Positions 7,826 to 16,589 of a DNA stretch of 64,000 bases are shown here, piece after piece. Origin of the DNA: Flavobacteriales bacterium (lineage in GTDB: Bacteria > Bacteroidota > Bacteroidia > NS11-12g > UBA9320); the NCBI GenBank assembly GCA_020635455.1, contig JACJZT010000003.1:186001-250000 (forward strand). Reading direction: 5' to 3'. The notes under the pieces were generated by a model. That model ran no database searches. It saw only the letters and a list, made by a program, of their open reading frames with translations, and had not been told where the DNA came from. Both the position numbers and the translations under genes were made by a program. Each line of letters starts with the position of its first letter. The stretch's first letter is position 1.

Positions 7826-10800
7826 TTAAAGTGTAAATCTCAGACCAAGTCTTATTAAACGTGGCGAAGCATAGTTAAAAGGATTGTTCATTGAAATGTT
7901 GTAAAGATCAATGAAGGACTGCTGATTTACTTGCTGAGAAATTGCCTGCTCTCCAAGTGGCGAATTCAAATAACCATCATCGTTGGGTAAACCTGTAAAT
8001 GCGTATACGGATTCGATGATCTTGGTGTTAAATAAATTTTGTACCCATAGGAATACAGTCACTCCGGTTACGTTTATGCGGTTCTCCTTAACTTGCTTTT
8101 TCTTAAACTCAAAAGACTTGCTAAAGTTAACATCAGCCTTGAATTGCCATGGCATACGGGAACCAAATGGATTTCCTTTTACCTGACTTCTTGTAACTGT
8201 ACCTAATCTGGCCTGTGCAGTTGCAGTTGGACTTAAATTAGCAGTGTACGGAGCTCCGGAACGAGCCAGAACAATAAAGCTTGCTTCGGCATTTTCAAAC
8301 ACTCTTTTACCCCACCAGATGGGTCCGTTGTAATCCTTACCTCCTTCATATCCATAGGTGAAGGTTGTATTGAAATTGTGACGGAAATCAACATCCAAAG
8401 GATAAAGGGATCTTAGGTTTGGCTGATTCGCCTGAATAAGTGCAGACTGCGCGTTAATGTTAGAACCGGTTCCATCAGCGAACAACAATGTATAGTTCGC
8501 ATTCATCTGGAAATTTTTGATTCCGCGATACTGATATTCAGCTCTGAAAGCTTTATTGGTGGAAAAATCAATGTTCGAATAACTGGTATAAGAAACCGGA
8601 TAAGCCTGATTGTATCGGAATTGTCCGAAATCGTTTCGAACTTCTGAATACGAAGCGATGATACTAATTGCGGATGTTTTGCTGAGTTTTTGCTTATATC
8701 CAAGTTCGTACATGGTTTTGATCCTTGGTTTTAAGGCAGCATTTGGCAAGAAACGATCCTGATCAGACTCTAAGAAATAATATGAACGGATCGGTGCGAA
8801 GGTTGCGCCGTCTGTTGGACGCTGGGTCAATACATCGTAATTTGCAAAGAACAATGCATCTTTATTGATCGGGAATGAGAACCAAACCCTTGGTAATACA
8901 TTTACCTGTGGCTTGTAATCCACAAAAGCCTCTTTAACAATGTTTGTATTGCTGTAATCTACCAGGTATGGCTGAATCAGGTTGTTTGAGGTTTGCTGAG
9001 CAAGAACTTCAGGATTGGTTACCTGAACACCTTGTGCATCATACCATGTGTTGTCTTTTCTGTAACCAACGATCTTGGTTGGATTTTTAGCACTGTTTAC
9101 ATATACTGCATAGTCATCACCTATGTTATCAGGGTGATTAACATTTGATGAACCGATCTCTGTGATCTCTCCGGCGGTTTTGATCGGATAAAGTGAATAA
9201 GGATCTTTTAGAACAGGCTGGTTTGCGTCGTATCGTTCGATCCTTACTCCAACCCTGAAGATCATATCCTTAATGGCAAATTTGTCTTGCAACCAGGCAG
9301 CGCTATATATAGGTGCGAATGAACCTATACTTCTTTCCTGTTTGTTCAGAAGAAAATCATCAACAGAAAATCTTTTTCTGGTTCTGTTTCCAAGGTAATC
9401 GTATCCATAATAACTTATGTAAGGATTACTGGCTGAGTTTTTGTTTAACAGATCGTCGGCACTGAACATACTTAAATCAAGATCTTCCGGTGATAAGGCA
9501 TTGATGTCGATGTAGGATGATTCGGTAATAGGATTGCCGTAAGCATCTGTTTTGCCTTCAGAGATCAATTTTGCTCTCAGGTTCTTATCAAATTCAGTTT
9601 GCTGATCTTTATCAACTCTAACGTTATACTTTACCGAATCCAGGAATCTTCCATCCTGGTCAAATGCCTGAATACTGTTTAAAATGTATTCGCCCTGAGT
9701 AACCTTGTCAAGGTTTGACAGGTGACTATTGGTGATCTGTGGCATCAGGAACCATAAACGGCTGGCTGAAAGTCCATATGAACTTTGAATGTTCTGCTCA
9801 TAGGTCAAACCAAACTGAATATCGTGCTTATTTTCTTTTTTCTTTCCTGTGTTGATCGAAGCTTCTCCGATCGCATAAGCCGAGAATCTCTCAGACTGGC
9901 TCTTGCTGTATCCTGCCAAAGGCATTCCGGGATTAAACCATAATGAATAGGTGTTTGGCAAACTGTATCCGTTCAGCAAACCATTGAAGGTGGCGATCAT
10001 TCCGTCACTGGTTGCACCTCTTAAACCAAATGCATCACTGAAATAAGAATATGCATTTTCGGTATACTTACTCCTTAGAGGGTTTAAGTCGCTGGCTTCA
10101 TAAGTGATCATGGTATCTCTGAACCCTCTTAGTTCGTAATACCCAACTCTGGTTACAGTATCGTTCACACCGTTCCTGGTGATAATGTATTTTTGAGGCT
10201 GATCCTTGTATTCGTATACGGGTGCACGGTAATGTGTAAACTTACCGATATATCCGTAATCAAAAATATTGTCTCTGTGTTTTTCGTGCTGACTTTTGCT
10301 GTTACTTGACTGATAATCTATACGCAATGAATAGAATGCATCAGAAACCAGGGGTTGTTTGGCACCTTTTTCCAGCTTATCACCCGATTGGTATCCGATC
10401 TTTTGGGTGTAACGCAAATAGGCCCTGTATGTTTGATTTGTGTTTAATGAATACTCATCAAAATTCAAGAGTGAAGAAGCGTAGTTATATCCTTTGGATT
10501 GCTGAGCTGCAAAACTTCCAAAAAAGGTAAGTACTGAATTTTTGGATGGTGTATATTCAAATTTGGTATTTACCACTCCTAAATAAAACGGCACGTTCTG
10601 ACGAGCCTTGTTTAATACCAGGTCGTCTTTTGTTAAAAATGAAGAAGTGGGAACAAAGCCTCCACCTTGTGGATTCTCGGTCAAAGGATTTTCCTTGATG
10701 TTGTTAAATACATCGTCTTTAACGGCCCATGAACCAAGTACGGTAGGACTTCCGTCTTTTTGATATTCAAGGTGACCGGAAATGTTGTAACCGAACAAAA

Positions 10801-11617
10801 CCCTTTCGTCTTTTCCTCCACCCTTGTTTTTAATTTTCAAAGGTCCTGAAAATGCGAGCTCAAAAGTGTTGTAATGCCATTTATCAAACAAGCTCGAGGT
10901 CACATATTCGAAATATTTTGAATGTCTTCTGCTCGGACCTTTGGTAGTGATGTTGATCGCACCACCGGTAAGGTCACCAAACATTGCAGGAACTCCGGAC
11001 TGAATAAGGTCGATCTGCTCCTGCCCTACGGTTGGCATGGCTGAAGAACCTATAACAGGAACTCCGTCAATGAACAGTCTGGTTCCATCGGTCCTGTTAC
11101 CTAAGATGGAAATTCCACCACCTGAAGAATTGGTTCCTGAAGATGTGTTGGAAATAGCTCCAATACCTCTCTGGGGTAATTTCATAATGTCTTTTGAAGT
11201 AAGTGTCTTTTTGTTTTCATCAACGTTTACCAACTCGGTTCGGCTTGCAGCAACGGTAACGGTTCCAAGATCGAAACCATCGTCACCAAGCGGTAGCATC
11301 TCAATGTTCCAGAATTTGATGGAAGCAGATGTAACCAGAATTCCGCTTGCTTCATACTTTCTGTAACCTACATAAGATACCTCTAATTGATATTCACCCG
11401 GGTCAAGGGTTTTAAGGAAATAATTTCCATTATCATCGGTCAGGGAACTTGACTTAACGATCCCTTCTCTTTTAAGCACCACCGTTGCATACTCCATGGC
11501 GGTCTTTGTTTTTTTGTCTATCACCTTACCTCTGATTTCTCCGTAATTGGCCTGAGAAAAGGTCCAATTAGAGAGAAGAAATGCGCCCATAAGGACTAAG
11601 TAATGTTTAAATTTCAT
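7826..11617 (-). CDS. TonB-dependent receptor with carboxypeptidase-regulatory-like N-terminal domain
   Basis: 1263 aa. A signal peptide (to about residue 22) is followed by a CarboxypepD_reg-like beta-sandwich (GEIRGKVIDKKTKTAMEYATVVL, SYVGYRKYE). Next comes a plug domain with KKTLTSKDIMKLPQRGIGAISN, TRLFIDGVPVIGS and GDLTGGAINITTKG, then a long 22-strand-type barrel with many aromatic strand ends and a C-terminal LRLGLRFTL ending in Leu. It would import a bulky ligand across the outer membrane using TonB-ExbBD. No SusD-like lipoprotein is adjacent; its partners here are the 1299-aa protein and the PorV-like protein downstream. The ligand is unknown. It is the first gene of the operon. Confidence 0.93.
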   Translation of the reverse strand: MKFKHYLVLMGAFLLSNWTFSQANYGEIRGKVIDKKTKTAMEYATVVLKREGIVKSSSLTDDNGNYFLKTLDPGEYQLEVSYVGYRKYEASGILVTSASIKFWNIEMLPLGDDGFDLGTVTVAASRTELVNVDENKKTLTSKDIMKLPQRGIGAISNTSSGTNSSGGGISILGNRTDGTRLFIDGVPVIGSSAMPTVGQEQIDLIQSGVPAMFGDLTGGAINITTKGPSRRHSKYFEYVTSSLFDKWHYNTFELAFSGPLKIKNKGGGKDERVLFGYNISGHLEYQKDGSPTVLGSWAVKDDVFNNIKENPLTENPQGGGFVPTSSFLTKDDLVLNKARQNVPFYLGVVNTKFEYTPSKNSVLTFFGSFAAQQSKGYNYASSLLNFDEYSLNTNQTYRAYLRYTQKIGYQSGDKLEKGAKQPLVSDAFYSLRIDYQSSNSKSQHEKHRDNIFDYGYIGKFTHYRAPVYEYKDQPQKYIITRNGVNDTVTRVGYYELRGFRDTMITYEASDLNPLRSKYTENAYSYFSDAFGLRGATSDGMIATFNGLLNGYSLPNTYSLWFNPGMPLAGYSKSQSERFSAYAIGEASINTGKKKENKHDIQFGLTYEQNIQSSYGLSASRLWFLMPQITNSHLSNLDKVTQGEYILNSIQAFDQDGRFLDSVKYNVRVDKDQQTEFDKNLRAKLISEGKTDAYGNPITESSYIDINALSPEDLDLSMFSADDLLNKNSASNPYISYYGYDYLGNRTRKRFSVDDFLLNKQERSIGSFAPIYSAAWLQDKFAIKDMIFRVGVRIERYDANQPVLKDPYSLYPIKTAGEITEIGSSNVNHPDNIGDDYAVYVNSAKNPTKIVGYRKDNTWYDAQGVQVTNPEVLAQQTSNNLIQPYLVDYSNTNIVKEAFVDYKPQVNVLPRVWFSFPINKDALFFANYDVLTQRPTDGATFAPIRSYYFLESDQDRFLPNAALKPRIKTMYELGYKQKLSKTSAISIIASYSEVRNDFGQFRYNQAYPVSYTSYSNIDFSTNKAFRAEYQYRGIKNFQMNANYTLLFADGTGSNINAQSALIQANQPNLRSLYPLDVDFRHNFNTTFTYGYEGGKDYNGPIWWGKRVFENAEASFIVLARSGAPYTANLSPTATAQARLGTVTRSQVKGNPFGSRMPWQFKADVNFSKSFEFKKKQVKENRINVTGVTVFLWVQNLFNTKIIESVYAFTGLPNDDGYLNSPLGEQAISQQVNQQSFIDLYNISMNNPFNYASPRLIRLGLRFTL

Positions 11618-11703
11618 AATTTCTGCTTTAATTTATCTTTAATTTATAAGGGTTTAACGAATTTTCTACGAAACAACAATATTTGTTATTTTTTGCTAAA
11701 ATA

Positions 11704-12702
11704 TCAAGGGAATTTTTGTGCTTCCGTAAATCCTTTGGCCAACGGGAGTTTTTTATTGTAAAATTCGATCAGCTGGTTCGCCAGATTTTCAGATATGTTT
11801 TTATACGATTCTTTTGACCACCCACCAATGTGAGGGGTTAATATTACATTTGAAAAACCTTTAAGATCATTGAAGATCTTTTGCTCTTCATGATTAAGTT
11901 TGTCCAGCTCCTCGTTTTCAAGAACGTCAGTGCCAAAGGAAATGATCTTCTTCTTCATAAGGGCCTCAACCACATCTTTTGTATTTACGATTTTGCCTCT
12001 TGATAGATTGAGCAATCGTATTGGTTTGTCAAAGGCCTGCAGATAATCAGCATTCACAAGATGTCGGGTTTCATGTGTTAAGGGAATGTGAAGGGAGACG
12101 ATATCAGCTTCCTTAAAAATGGTTTCCATTTTTACTTCTGAAACCTTGTTATTTCCAAACGATGTTTTATATTTATCGTAAGCCAGTATCTTAACCTTGA
12201 ATCCTCCTAATACTCGTGCAAAGGCCGATCCTGTATTCCCGTAACCTATTATACCAACCGTTTTACCACTTAATTCCTCACCTCTGTTACCTTCTCTGTC
12301 CCATACATTCGCCCTGATCTCCCTATCGGATTTGGAAATGTTCGACATTAAATTCAATAGCATTCCCAATGCCTGTTCTCCAACTGCATTGCTGTTTGCC
12401 CCGGATGCGTGTAAAACGGTGATCCCTTTTTCTCTGCACCATTCAAGATCAATGTTGTCCATACCTGCCCCGGCTCTGGCAATGAGTTTTAATTGTTCTG
12501 CACCAGTACAAATATCCCTGTCAATAAACGCTTTTGACCGCACAACAAGTGCATCCTTGTCAAGCAATGCAGCGTTAATTTGAGAGCTTTTAATTTCCGG
12601 AGTATAGGTAATTTCAAAAGCCGAAGGATGTAATTTTTCCATGAATGAAGGATGCAGGTCATCAACAACCAGTATTCTTATTTTATCTTCCTTTCCGGAC
12701 AT
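11704..12702 (-). CDS. D-3-phosphoglycerate dehydrogenase-like 2-hydroxyacid dehydrogenase
   Basis: 332 aa. The NAD-binding Rossmann segment is GKTVGIIGYGNTGSAFARVL. The catalytic blocks LLNLSRGKIVNTKDVVEAL (substrate Arg), DVLENEEL (Glu) and LTPHIGGWSKES (His) are all present. This is the D-isomer-specific 2-hydroxyacid dehydrogenase family, closest in pattern to phosphoglycerate dehydrogenase of serine synthesis. It lacks the C-terminal ACT domain, like many short SerA-type proteins. No serC or serB is adjacent, so serine synthesis is likely but not proven. The gene is monocistronic in appearance. Confidence 0.85.
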   Translation of the reverse strand: MSGKEDKIRILVVDDLHPSFMEKLHPSAFEITYTPEIKSSQINAALLDKDALVVRSKAFIDRDICTGAEQLKLIARAGAGMDNIDLEWCREKGITVLHASGANSNAVGEQALGMLLNLMSNISKSDREIRANVWDREGNRGEELSGKTVGIIGYGNTGSAFARVLGGFKVKILAYDKYKTSFGNNKVSEVKMETIFKEADIVSLHIPLTHETRHLVNADYLQAFDKPIRLLNLSRGKIVNTKDVVEALMKKKIISFGTDVLENEELDKLNHEEQKIFNDLKGFSNVILTPHIGGWSKESYKNISENLANQLIEFYNKKLPLAKGFTEAQKFP

Positions 12703-12811
12703 GATATACAGCTATAAGTACCTTTCGAAATTAAAAACTTATTCTTTATACACCTATATATAATTGATAAATGGTAAACACCGGGTTTAGTAGCGGCAAT
12801 GAAAAAGGTCG

Positions 12812-13666
12812 TCAATCCCCGATCGGCAAGTGAACTGAACTCAGACTTTCACCAAAGAAAAGTTCGGCTGCAGCATTAAAATTTGCTGTATCATCTGATG
12901 TGTAATAGGTTCTTTCGCCGGTTTTAAGACAAAGGGCATTCATTTCCGGATGTCGTTTCAGATAATCCTGTAACCCAAGAGAAACGATCTCTCCCTGGGG
13001 GATCACCTGAATGTCTTTCCCGACGTATTCCCTGATTTCATCCAAAATCAAAGGATAATGTGTACAGGCCAGAAGAATGGTGTCGATCCTACCCGAACGT
13101 TCCATAAGTTGATCCAAATATTTCTTAATAAAGTACTTTGCTCCTTCGGTTTGGTGTTCCCGGTTCTCGATTAGAGGAACCCACATTGGACAAGCCTGTT
13201 GAAACACTTCGCAATCGGGGAAAAACTTTTTTATTTCTATTTCATAGGAACCCGACAATACCGTACCTGAGGTACCAAGAATCCCAATATGCCTGGTATG
13301 GCTGTACTTTCCGATAACTTCGGTGCTTGGTCGCAACACACCCAATACCCTTTTGTGAGGCTCAATTTTGGGAAGATAGGTCTGCTGTATGGTCCTGAGT
13401 GCCTTAGCTGAAGCTGTGTTGCACGCAAGGATTACCAAATGGCAGTTTAGCTCAAACAATTCCTTGACCGCCTGAAGGGTATAATTTTTTACAGTTTCAA
13501 AACTTCTGTTTCCATAAGGCGACCTGGCATTATCTCCGAGATAAACATAACTATACTCAGGCAGGTCTTTTGCTATTTTGTTGAGAACGGTCAAGCCTCC
13601 GTATCCTGAATCAAAGATACCGATAGGCCCCGGTTTGATCACTTTATTTTCGGAAAGGTTTTTCAA
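12812..13666 (-). CDS. murI: Glutamate racemase
   Basis: 284 aa in the longest form. It interconverts L- and D-glutamate for peptidoglycan. The two-base mechanism cysteines are visible: C82 in LACNTASA and C201 in LLACTHYPLI, together with D19-S20 in GIFDSGYGG. The longest frame starts with TTG at 13666. An alternative GTG start is at 13642, and a -7-like TATTTTTG at 13682-13675 would give almost no leader to the TTG start, favouring GTG. It lies downstream of the two Skp-like genes, as is usual in Bacteroidota, but a terminator separates them. Confidence 0.95.
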   Translation of the reverse strand: MKNLSENKVIKPGPIGIFDSGYGGLTVLNKIAKDLPEYSYVYLGDNARSPYGNRSFETVKNYTLQAVKELFELNCHLVILACNTASAKALRTIQQTYLPKIEPHKRVLGVLRPSTEVIGKYSHTRHIGILGTSGTVLSGSYEIEIKKFFPDCEVFQQACPMWVPLIENREHQTEGAKYFIKKYLDQLMERSGRIDTILLACTHYPLILDEIREYVGKDIQVIPQGEIVSLGLQDYLKRHPEMNALCLKTGERTYYTSDDTANFNAAAELFFGESLSSVHLPIGD

Positions 13667-13674
13667 ATGAGTGA

Positions 13675-13682
13675 CAAAAATA
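13675..13682 (-). promoter_or_regulatory. Candidate -7 element for murI
   Basis: The minus strand reads TATTTTTG, fitting TAnnTTTG. Its spacing to the two possible starts bears on the choice between TTG 13666 (nearly leaderless) and GTG 13642 (about 27-nt leader). Confidence 0.4.
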
Positions 13683-13720
13683 CATATAAAGCAACTTCGA
13701 AGGAATCCGGAGAGTATTTA

Positions 13721-13747
13721 AAATAAAAAGGCCTCCCTAAGGAAGCC
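13721..13747 (-). terminator. Rho-independent terminator after the OmpH/Skp gene
   Basis: On the minus strand GGCTTCC pairs with GGAGGCC (one G-U pair) around a TTAG loop, followed by TTTTTATTT. It lies 26 bp beyond the stop of the 13774-14277 gene and separates the chaperone pair from murI. Confidence 0.85.
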
Positions 13748-13773
13748 ATTTCATAAAAGTTGCTTTGTGAGAT

Positions 13774-14277
13774 CTAATTTATCCCTAATTTCTTCTTTAC
13801 ATCATTAATGATGTCGTTGGCGGGTTGAACTACCAGTACTCCCAATCCTTCAGAACTGTCGAGAACATAATCGTAACCTTTTGCCTTGGCAACTTCGCTG
13901 ATAGCGGTCTTTGCTTTATTGTAGATCGGCAAATAAAGGGTCTCTTTTTTCTTTGTCATTTCCTGTTCCGCGGTTTGAGCAAATTGTTGAATGTTTGCCT
14001 GAAGATCTTCAAGCTTTTTCTTTTTAATTTCCATTACCGCATCGGGTGAAATCGTATCGTTCAGATAAGCATAATAATTGGTTTGCAACTCATTTTGCAT
14101 TTCTTCCAATTGCTTTCTCAGCAAATTCTCATGTGCTTTCAATTTTTCTTCAAATTCTTTCATTTCAGGCATGGCATTCATAAGCTCAGCGGTATTCACG
14201 TGAGCGATCTTACTCTGAGCATTCACACCCGCAACCAGGCATAAGGCCATCAATAAACTTAATACTAGTTTTTTCAT
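13774..14277 (-). CDS. Skp/OmpH-family periplasmic chaperone (first copy)
   Basis: 167 aa with a signal peptide (cleavage after VNA-QS). KIAHVNTAELMNAMPEMKEFEEKL opens the OmpH domain, followed by a long, charged, coiled-coil helical stretch (about residues 40-130) and the closing YDYVLDSSEGLGVLVV beta segment. Such proteins hold unfolded outer-membrane proteins in the periplasm. It follows the longer paralogue by 31 bp and shares its transcript, which ends at the terminator at 13721-13747. bamA, which commonly precedes these genes in Bacteroidota, is not upstream here. Confidence 0.92.
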   Translation of the reverse strand: MKKLVLSLLMALCLVAGVNAQSKIAHVNTAELMNAMPEMKEFEEKLKAHENLLRKQLEEMQNELQTNYYAYLNDTISPDAVMEIKKKKLEDLQANIQQFAQTAEQEMTKKKETLYLPIYNKAKTAISEVAKAKGYDYVLDSSEGLGVLVVQPANDIINDVKKKLGIN

Positions 14278-14308
14278 TATTCTGTTGTTTAAAATATTCT
14301 AATTCAAA

Positions 14309-14932
14309 TTATCTGGGAGGCAAATCCCCACCCCTTGGAGGTGTATCGCCATCCCTTGGTGGTAAGTTATTTTTCTTCTCCTTAACTTTTTCTTTTTCTT
14401 CAGGGGTTGGTGCCACACCAAGCAGGGTAAGCACATCATCGCTTTTGTCGTACTTGGCGTTGCTGAACAGCATGGTCATATCCGACGACTTATCAAAAAT
14501 AAAATCAAGTGCATCCTCTTTGGCTATTTTTTGTATTGCCTCAAATACCTTGTCCTGGATCGGTTTTACCAACTCCTGTCTCTTCTTGAACAATTCTCCT
14601 TCATATCCAAACTTATCTTGTTGAAACTTCTTCGCTTCCTTTTCCTTGGCGATTATATCGTTTTCCCTTTGTTTCTGCTGATCAGGCGTCAATAAGATCT
14701 TTTCTGCCTGATACTCCTTATACATTTTATCAATATCCTCATATTTCTTATCTACCTCGCTTTGCCATTTTTCAGCGATCTCATTTAAAGCTCTTTGGGC
14801 AGACTTGTAGTCCGGTAGCAATGAAAGAATATATTCTGTATCGACGTACGCAAATTTTTGTGCATAGTTGCTCAAAGGCATTGCAATAAGTAAGGTCGCA
14901 GAGATAAACAGTTTCTTAAATAATGGTTTCAT
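14309..14932 (-). CDS. Skp/OmpH-family periplasmic chaperone (second copy, Pro-rich tail)
   Basis: 207 aa. The signal peptide ends near NYA-QK. The OmpH domain starts KFAYVDTEYILSLLPDYKSAQ, continues with a charged coiled coil, and closes with LDFIFDKSSDMTMLFSNAKYD. After residue about 180 the chain becomes a basic/acidic linker, then three near repeats: PPRDGD, PPRGGD, PPR. This tail is not part of the chaperone fold. It is co-transcribed with the shorter copy. The two probably form mixed or separate trimers that guard outer-membrane proteins; which is the main Skp cannot be read from the sequence. Confidence 0.9.
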   Translation of the reverse strand: MKPLFKKLFISATLLIAMPLSNYAQKFAYVDTEYILSLLPDYKSAQRALNEIAEKWQSEVDKKYEDIDKMYKEYQAEKILLTPDQQKQRENDIIAKEKEAKKFQQDKFGYEGELFKKRQELVKPIQDKVFEAIQKIAKEDALDFIFDKSSDMTMLFSNAKYDKSDDVLTLLGVAPTPEEKEKVKEKKNNLPPRDGDTPPRGGDLPPR

Positions 14933-15099
14933 AATGTTTTAAATAATGTTCTATCTTGTTCTTAACAATTTTTCTGCCTAATTAATCTTCTGATTTACCC
15001 TTGACGGAAATAAGTCGGCAAACTTACATTATTTCAGGGGTCTTCAAAAAAATATTATTTAAAAATTCACAAAACTAAATTGACAACAATAGTAGACAG

Positions 15100-15639
15100 T
15101 TAGTGTTTTAAAATAACATCTCCCGAACTAACTAAAGGACTTGTATTCAAGGATCTGTCGGCAATCCTGAATTCAAACCTTACGGTATCCGGTTTTATTC
15201 CCGGATAAGGTGAAGCCGGTATTCGCAAATCAAAAGTTCCTTCAATTTTTTTATCCTTTTTACTCAAATTCAATCGTGGTATTCGTTGGTTAAAATCAAT
15301 GGTATCGTTGGTGGAAGGGTTGAGGATCTTCCTGTAAACATTACCCTTCTTAACGAAATAAGTTACAAATAAATTATAAAAGTATCCGCCCCCGAAGTTG
15401 AACGGTGGCAGTGAATCTGATTCGGACAAACCTATATCCCCGTTGCCGTCGCTGTAACTCAGATTAAATACCAGCATGCTGTCAGCGCCCTGTTTATTTT
15501 TATATAAATTTACATGGTTAAATTCTAATTCGGGCATTTCTGAAACTATTCTATCATTTTTGCAACTGTAAATGTTAAAGCCGGCAAAACACATCAATAC
15601 CATGGACAGGCTGGTCCCTGAAATTTTTAAGGTCGACAT
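15100..15639 (-). CDS. Putative lipoprotein, unknown function
   Basis: About 179 aa from the ATG at 15639. A hydrophobic stretch ends at GFNIYSC-KND, a likely lipobox, so the protein should be lipid-anchored. The body is beta-rich with SYSDGNGDIGLSESDSLPPFN near residue 65, typical of Bacteroidota exported proteins with DxDGDxG turns. I do not recognise a family with known activity. Possible starts are ATG at 15669, 15639 or 15603; 15639 gives the best signal peptide but overlaps the divergent LuxE-like gene. Confidence 0.75.
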   Translation of the reverse strand: MSTLKISGTSLSMVLMCFAGFNIYSCKNDRIVSEMPELEFNHVNLYKNKQGADSMLVFNLSYSDGNGDIGLSESDSLPPFNFGGGYFYNLFVTYFVKKGNVYRKILNPSTNDTIDFNQRIPRLNLSKKDKKIEGTFDLRIPASPYPGIKPDTVRFEFRIADRSLNTSPLVSSGDVILKH

Positions 15640-16588
15640 GAATGGCTTTGAAAATCTGGCTTTAAACATATTTTACCTTCAGTCCAAATATAACCCTGTT
15701 TATGCAAAATACATCGATTTAATTAATGTACGTCCGGAAAAGGTTTTACAAATAACTCAAATACCTTTCATGCCGGTGCAATTTTTTAAAACACAAAAGG
15801 TTATCGTCTACGGATCCCCTGAAGCTGAAATGGTTTTTGAAAGCAGTTCAACCGGGAATACGGGAATCAGCAAACATTACGTTTCAAACAAAGAACTTTA
15901 TATTCGTTCGTTTACCGAAACTTTCATTCAAAATTACGGACAGCCCATGGATTACAGTTTTCGGTTCTTATTGCCATCGTATCTCGAACGATCCAATTCA
16001 TCTCTGATCTATATGGCTGAACACCTTTTGAAAAGTTCAGGTAAAGGTGGGTTTTACCTTGATAATTTTCAGAAACTAAAGCACGACCTTGAGAAAGACA
16101 TTCAAACGGGAAAAAAAATATTTCTTATGGGTGTTAGCTTTGCTCTGATAGACTTTGCAGAAAAATACCCGATCGACCTTGCTGAGTCCATTGTTATGGA
16201 AACCGGCGGGATGAAGGGCAGAAGATCCGAGATCACGAGGAGTGAATTGCATTCCATTTTAAAGGAACGACTTAGCTTGAAGGATATTCATTCTGAGTAT
16301 GGTATGACCGAATTGCTGAGTCAGGCATATTCAAAAAGCAAAGGAGTGTTCAAGGCACCTCATTGGATGAAGGTTATGGTAAGTGAGTCTACTGACCCTT
16401 TAGAAAATATAGGAACCGGAAAAACGGGTCAGATCAAGGTAATTGACCTGGCCAATCTTTTCTCATGTTCATTTCTGCAAACCTCTGACCTTGGGAAAGT
16501 TAATGAGGACGGAAGTTTTGAAGTGTTGGGAAGATCCGACAACAGCGATGTAAGGGGTTGCAATCTAATGTACAGTCCGGAGATCTAG
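15602..16588 (+). CDS. LuxE/acyl-protein-synthetase-like protein
   Basis: 328 aa from ATG 15602. It resembles the stand-alone LuxE-type acyl-activating proteins of Bacteroidota: an N-terminal FENLALNIFYLQSKYNPVYAKYI helix, IPFMPVQFFKTQKV, and the nucleotide-binding loop ESSSTGNTGISKHY. A later ETGGMKGRR and EYGMTELLSQAYS match the adenylate-forming core. LuxE in luminous bacteria activates fatty acids as acyl-AMP and transfers them to an enzyme cysteine. No luxCD or luxAB is present, so the substrate and acceptor are unknown. A later ATG at 15638 would avoid overlap with the divergent lipoprotein gene and still leave the domain complete. Confidence 0.8.
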   Translation: MDRLVPEIFKVDMNGFENLALNIFYLQSKYNPVYAKYIDLINVRPEKVLQITQIPFMPVQFFKTQKVIVYGSPEAEMVFESSSTGNTGISKHYVSNKELYIRSFTETFIQNYGQPMDYSFRFLLPSYLERSNSSLIYMAEHLLKSSGKGGFYLDNFQKLKHDLEKDIQTGKKIFLMGVSFALIDFAEKYPIDLAESIVMETGGMKGRRSEITRSELHSILKERLSLKDIHSEYGMTELLSQAYSKSKGVFKAPHWMKVMVSESTDPLENIGTGKTGQIKVIDLANLFSCSFLQTSDLGKVNEDGSFEVLGRSDNSDVRGCNLMYSPEI

Positions 16589-16589
16589 T

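Noticed and set aside
11675..11687. AACAATATTTGTT palindrome upstream of the TonB receptor gene
   Set aside because: A 5-bp armed palindrome in an A/T-rich leader is easily due to chance; no second copy or regulator links it to control.
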